Assembly (NCBI GenBank): GCA_030452275.1
Contig: JAKDMR010000078.1
Location: 1-7,881, forward strand
DNA from: Candidatus Nitrosocosmicus sp.
GTDB taxonomy: Archaea > Thermoproteota > Nitrososphaeria > Nitrososphaerales > Nitrososphaeraceae
Length of the DNA: 7,881 nucleotides
Reading direction: 5' to 3'
Translations under genes and position numbers: made by a program
Notes under the pieces: model-generated
The model's input: only the letters and a program-made list of their open reading frames with translations
The model's database searches: none
Told to the model about the DNA's origin: nothing
Shown here: positions 5,198-7,881 of the stretch, piece after piece
How positions within the stretch are numbered: the stretch's first letter is position 1
Layout of the letters: the number at the start of each line of letters is the position of its first letter

Positions 5198-6667
5198 ATG
5201 AAAAGATATGTTATACTTTCGATCGCAATCTTTATTACAATTTTTGTCTTTATAACGTTAAAATTTTTTGATTATTCTATCATTTCCAATTACGTAATTT
5301 CTCAGGTATCTTATAGACAAATAGAAGTTAATCCAGTTTATAGGAGTAGTATCAAAGTGGAATTATACTCGGATGGTTTGTCATATCCCACAAGCATGGT
5401 ATTTGTAGATAACCGCATACTGCTTGTCCTGGAGAAGGAGGAAGGAAATATACGCTTGATATCCGATGGTCTATTGCGTCCTGAGCCTCTTATTAAAATA
5501 CAAAATCTATCGACTGAAGCCGAAAGAGGATTATTAGGACTTGCTGTTTTAAACAAAAATGATACTAAGAACTCGTACTACTCAAATAATCATTCAAATA
5601 TACATTCAGTTCCTGAACAGGATATTTCAGAATCAGACAATAATGAAAATCTTTTTGAAAGTTCAGGTTACCGCCTATATTTGTACTTTACTGAGAGAGC
5701 GTACGATACAAAATCCAACAATGATTCAACAGGTGATGATCCTGATTACACGGTTAGAAATAGAGTTTATGAATATACTTGGGATGGAACAGGTAATTTA
5801 TCTGGTCCGAGACTAATTATGGACATTTCTGCAGAACCTGGACCTTATCATAACGGTGGAAAAATGAAAATTGACAAAGACGGCATATTGTATGTTGTGA
5901 TGGGTGATCTAACTGCAGTAAACAATGCTCTTCAAAATTATCCCGGTGGACCAAACCATTCTAATTTCATACCAAGTAATTCTTCAGTTATTGTTAGAAT
6001 CGATCCATCAATCAATTCCTATCTTCCAAAAGACAATCCATTCTATGAATATTCTCATTATAATAACGAACTACACCAATTGAGCTTTTATTATTCATAT
6101 GGAATAAGGAATAGTTTTGGGATAGACATTGATCCAGTAACTGGAAATCTGTGGGATACTGAGAATGGTGAAGATATATATGATGAAATAAATCTGGTAG
6201 AACCTGGATTTAACAGTGGCTGGTACAAAGTAATGGGTCCTCTGCAAAGCAATAATGATACTACAGTATCTGACTTAGTGATGTTGAAAGGATCGCATTA
6301 TTCAGATCCTGAATTCAGTTGGAAAACACCAATCGGTATAACTGATATCGAATTCTTAAAATCCCCAAATATTGGTGCGGATCTCGTGAATAATGTTTTT
6401 GTTGGAGATATAAACAATGGGAATTTGTATTACTTTGTCTTGAATTCATATCGATCTGGAATTGACATTAACAGCACGATCAAAGAAGAGAGCAATAGAA
6501 AAGGACTCGAAGATCTGGCTGCAGACGATTCAATCGAATCAGGAGTCATATTTGCAAAAGGTTTTGATGGACGGATCACTGATATTGAGACAGGCCCAGA
6601 AGGAAATTTATATGTACTTACATATTTTGATGGAAGAATATACAAAATATCGTCAATGGTAGGTTGA
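5198..6667 (+). CDS. Membrane-anchored glucose/sorbosone dehydrogenase-family beta-propeller (PQQ type)
   Basis: The 489-residue protein belongs to the GSDH family (soluble PQQ glucose dehydrogenase and related aldose sugar dehydrogenases), six-bladed propellers oxidising sugars outside the cell. MKR followed by a hydrophobic stretch (about 4-24) with no clear cleavage site indicates a membrane anchor with the propeller outside. Family motifs appear in order: LSYPTSMVFV (61-70), ERGLLGLAV (109-117), RLYLYFTE (159-166), HNGGKMKIDKDGILYVVMGD (218-237) with the likely catalytic His218, GIRNSFGIDIDPVTGNLWDTENG (302-324), DEINLVEPGFNSGW (329-342), VFVGDINNGNLYYF (400-413) and GRITDIETGPEGNLYVL (458-474). 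RNSFG replaces the RNPQG common in bacterial members, so a PQQ-contacting Gln may be absent. An Asn/Ser/Asp-rich insertion (about 119-157) lies between two early strands. Many N-x-S/T sequons suggest glycosylation. Substrate and true PQQ dependence are unproven. It stands alone, convergent to the next gene. Confidence 0.88.
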   Translation: MKRYVILSIAIFITIFVFITLKFFDYSIISNYVISQVSYRQIEVNPVYRSSIKVELYSDGLSYPTSMVFVDNRILLVLEKEEGNIRLISDGLLRPEPLIKIQNLSTEAERGLLGLAVLNKNDTKNSYYSNNHSNIHSVPEQDISESDNNENLFESSGYRLYLYFTERAYDTKSNNDSTGDDPDYTVRNRVYEYTWDGTGNLSGPRLIMDISAEPGPYHNGGKMKIDKDGILYVVMGDLTAVNNALQNYPGGPNHSNFIPSNSSVIVRIDPSINSYLPKDNPFYEYSHYNNELHQLSFYYSYGIRNSFGIDIDPVTGNLWDTENGEDIYDEINLVEPGFNSGWYKVMGPLQSNNDTTVSDLVMLKGSHYSDPEFSWKTPIGITDIEFLKSPNIGADLVNNVFVGDINNGNLYYFVLNSYRSGIDINSTIKEESNRKGLEDLAADDSIESGVIFAKGFDGRITDIETGPEGNLYVLTYFDGRIYKISSMVG

Positions 6668-6868
6668 CTAGGTTCATCGCTACTCTATCTTGGATGACTT
6701 TATTTCAGTTAGAAATCAACTCATCAATAATTAAATTAAAGCTGCAAAAACAATTAGACAATAATACGAACACATTTTGAAAATATCTTTGATATTAAAC
6801 AGGTACACGGACTAGGAACAAGCTTTTACTGAATTGTATTGTTCTAGCCATTCAACAATGATTGACTC

Positions 6869-6887
6869 GTTTTATAATTTTGTTTTC
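6869..6887 (+). terminator. T-rich tract, possible dehydrogenase terminator
   Basis: GTTTTATAATTTTGTTTTC contains three T4 runs within 19 nt, a composition typical of archaeal T-tract termination. It lies about 200 nt after the stop codon, which would make a long 3' untranslated region. The nearer hairpin at 6812-6847 may belong to the same 3' end. Confidence 0.3.
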
Positions 6888-6967
6888 CGATAAATCACCG
6901 ACATCTGATTTAGAATCGTAATATATCTATTACTAAACCCCTTGTGCCCAAACTCAAATTATTGAAT

Positions 6968-6996
6968 AAAAAAGTATATTTAAAGAAAAAATACTT
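6968..6996 (-). terminator. Hairpin and T-runs, terminator of the exported-protein gene
   Basis: On the minus strand, about 27 nt after the stop codon at 7023, AAGTAT and ATACTT form a 6-bp stem whose second arm runs into TTTTTT; another T6 run lies at the start of the loop. Hairpin plus T-tract at this distance makes it the best terminator candidate in the window. Confidence 0.5.
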
Positions 6997-7022
6997 CTAA
7001 CATCTATTAGGTTATTCAAAAT

Positions 7023-7496
7023 TTATATCCTGATGGTGATCTCCTCTGGTCCTTGTTTAGGATTATTTAATAGATTATAGCATATCATTCCATTACCTCC
7101 ACCAGTTACAGGACCTTCTATACAGATATGAAATGTCTCGTTTGCCTCTATCACTCCAGATGGCATTACTATATCAGTCGTGTATTCTCCATCAGATGTG
7201 TCGCTATATAATGCATCAGATAAATCTATATTAAAATGACCATATTCAGGATGCTCTTCTACGTATATATCTACTAAATCAGAGAATACGTGATCAATAT
7301 CAATACCTGAATCGTCAATCAGAGTAACTCGGATAACAAATTTACCTTGATTTTCACCTTGAGTTGCTATTGCTACATCTGTATTCATTGCGGAACTGAC
7401 TAGAATGGTTAGAGCCGTCACTACGGATAAGAAAATATGAAATAGTTTCCCATCCTGATTCGGTGTATGCATTTTGATATTTGATGTTTTACTCAT
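7023..7496 (-). CDS. Small exported protein of unknown function
   Basis: This is a 157-residue protein of no family I recognise. A polar N-terminus with Lys3, Lys8 and Lys17 precedes a hydrophobic segment (about 19-37, LFHIFLSVVTALTILVSSAM). A likely signal-peptidase site follows near VAIA-TQ (41-46), so the mature part is probably about 112 residues outside the membrane. The mature part is acidic and looks all-beta: KFVIRVTLIDDSG (52-64), a DHVFSDLVDIYVEE segment (68-81), FNIDLSDAL, EYTTDIVMPSGVIEANETFHICIEG, then GGGNGMICYNLLNNPKQGPEEITIRI. Cys125 and Cys139 are the only cysteines and could form a disulfide across the Gly-rich loop. One sequon, NET, is at 119-121. A PPIASE-, cupredoxin- or metal-site signature was not seen. 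Met9 is an alternative start, but a TATA box fits Met1. It converges on the dehydrogenase gene, which is also exported; no functional link is shown. Confidence 0.75.
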   Translation of the reverse strand: MSKTSNIKMHTPNQDGKLFHIFLSVVTALTILVSSAMNTDVAIATQGENQGKFVIRVTLIDDSGIDIDHVFSDLVDIYVEEHPEYGHFNIDLSDALYSDTSDGEYTTDIVMPSGVIEANETFHICIEGPVTGGGNGMICYNLLNNPKQGPEEITIRI

Positions 7497-7517
7497 ACAC
7501 TTTAAACGAATGCCAAA

Positions 7518-7525
7518 TTATTTAG
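7518..7525 (-). promoter_or_regulatory. TATA box of the exported-protein gene, leaderless geometry
   Basis: The minus strand reads CTAAATAA, centred about 26 bp before the ATG at 7496. This predicts a leaderless mRNA and supports Met1 rather than Met9. Confidence 0.5.
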
Positions 7526-7543
7526 AATTTGTCATTAAATTGC

Positions 7544-7559
7544 AATACTCTAATACTCT
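7544..7559. repeat. Tandem AATACTCT duplication upstream of the exported-protein promoter
   Basis: AATACTCT occurs twice with no spacer, about 20-40 bp upstream of the TATA box at 7518-7525. It could be an activator site or a slippage product; two copies of 8 bp are weak evidence. Confidence 0.3.
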
Positions 7560-7881
7560 GAGATGATTAGAAAATGATAGTTTTATAGTATTAGTAGGGA
7601 CGAAATCCATATTTAATAAACGAGTTTATTCCAGATTACAAAAGTTATATTCTCATCGATACTGTCATCGCTATGTTAGTTTTGATGATGTTACTTTACT
7701 AATTCATATAATGTACTGCATACTAAATAACATTAAATCTATTTAAAATTCATTACAAAGAACATATTTGCTACTTTATCCCCTCAAACCTAGTCTATGC
7801 ATGTGTTACTAACCATCATAAATTTTCAATCAAGTTCTAATAGTATTAGAATATTAGACTCTTGTATTTAGTTAGCAAATC
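7560..7881. other. Non-coding stretch at the right edge
   Basis: No supported gene was found on either strand. It holds a 16-bp inverted repeat AATAAAC-GA-GTTTATT (7615-7630) and a 17-bp inverted repeat (7835-7851). A promoter for a gene beyond the window may lie here but cannot be placed. Confidence 0.45.
7835..7851. repeat. 17-bp interrupted palindrome
   Basis: TTCTAATA, a central G, then TATTAGAA: 8-bp arms that are exact reverse complements. The one-base centre makes it look like a protein-binding site rather than an RNA hairpin. TATTAGA recurs directly after it (7853-7858). The neighbouring gene is outside the window. Confidence 0.45.

Larger units (their letters stand above)
6668..7022. 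other. Convergent intergenic region with terminator-like sequences, no gene seen
   Basis: This spacer lies between two convergent genes, so it should contain both 3' ends. It holds the small inverted repeat AATATC-TTT-GATATT (6782-6796), an imperfect hairpin CTAGGAACAA/TTGTTCTAG (6812-6847, one bulged G, 17-nt loop), a plus-strand T-rich tract (6869-6887) and the minus-strand terminator candidate at 6968-6996. No coding sequence or recognisable RNA was found. Confidence 0.5.

Noticed and set aside
5167..5271. 34-codon frame overlapping the dehydrogenase start, considered as a separate gene
   Set aside because: It overlaps the conserved membrane anchor of the dehydrogenase, has no recognisable content and is explained by an out-of-frame ATG. 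It is kept only as an observation about start choice.
5338..5556. Open frames within the dehydrogenase gene (also 5559-5816, 6430-6645 and 6462-6662)
   Set aside because: They are shadows of the dehydrogenase frame, which carries all the conserved motifs.
7518..7610. 30-codon minus-strand frame (starts MDFVPTNT) upstream of the exported-protein gene
   Set aside because: It has no properly spaced promoter, no recognisable domain, and runs into the TATA box of the downstream gene. It is probably chance.
7835..7881. CRISPR array or clustered repeats at the right edge
   Set aside because: TATTAGA recurs only a few times at irregular spacing; there are no repeat units of about 24-37 bp with spacers anywhere in the window.

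Overview
The window looks like a chromosomal segment of an ammonia-oxidising archaeon of the Nitrososphaerales (Thaumarchaeota), perhaps Nitrosocosmicus-like. The reasons are an AT-rich sequence with long spacers, archaeal TATA boxes about 26 bp before start codons with no Shine-Dalgarno sequences, Asn- and Ser-rich exported proteins, a remnant of what looks like the thaumarchaeal tyrosine-recombinase family, and protein families (double zinc ribbon, PsbP-like, PQQ-type sugar dehydrogenase-like propeller) common in that group. The assignment is inference from protein style; no marker gene is present.

Left block (about 1-4200). A minus-strand Hsp70/DnaK homologue (200-1702) ends right after the beta-sandwich substrate-binding domain and lacks the helical lid. 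Across a 461-bp gap a plus-strand gene (2164-3348) diverges from it. That gene encodes two probable PH/GRAM-like domains followed by a C-terminal double zinc ribbon. Convergent to it is a minus-strand gene (3448-4194) with an N-terminal double zinc ribbon fused to a PsbP-like domain. The two zinc-ribbon proteins carry the same module at opposite ends and look cytosolic. With the lidless Hsp70 they may form a protein-handling neighbourhood, but this is a hypothesis.

Middle block (4195-5197). This is about 1 kb with no intact gene, yet it is rich in palindromes: a 19-bp inverted repeat, a nested stem-loop, an AT-only palindrome, and a striking GC-rich 24-bp perfect palindrome. The last lies exactly between a TATA box and an ATG. 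That ATG opens a broken tyrosine-recombinase (integrase) remnant that keeps part of the N-terminal core-binding domain and loses the catalytic domain. The region is probably the scar of an integrated element.

Right block (5198-7881). A membrane-anchored beta-propeller protein of the glucose/sorbosone dehydrogenase family (5198-6667) is followed, in convergent orientation, by a small exported protein of unknown function (7496-7023, minus). The last 385 bp hold only short repeats and no supported gene.

The genes are mostly single transcription units; no operon is evident. TATA-to-ATG spacing predicts leaderless mRNAs for the Hsp70, the zinc-ribbon/PsbP gene, the integrase remnant and the exported protein.
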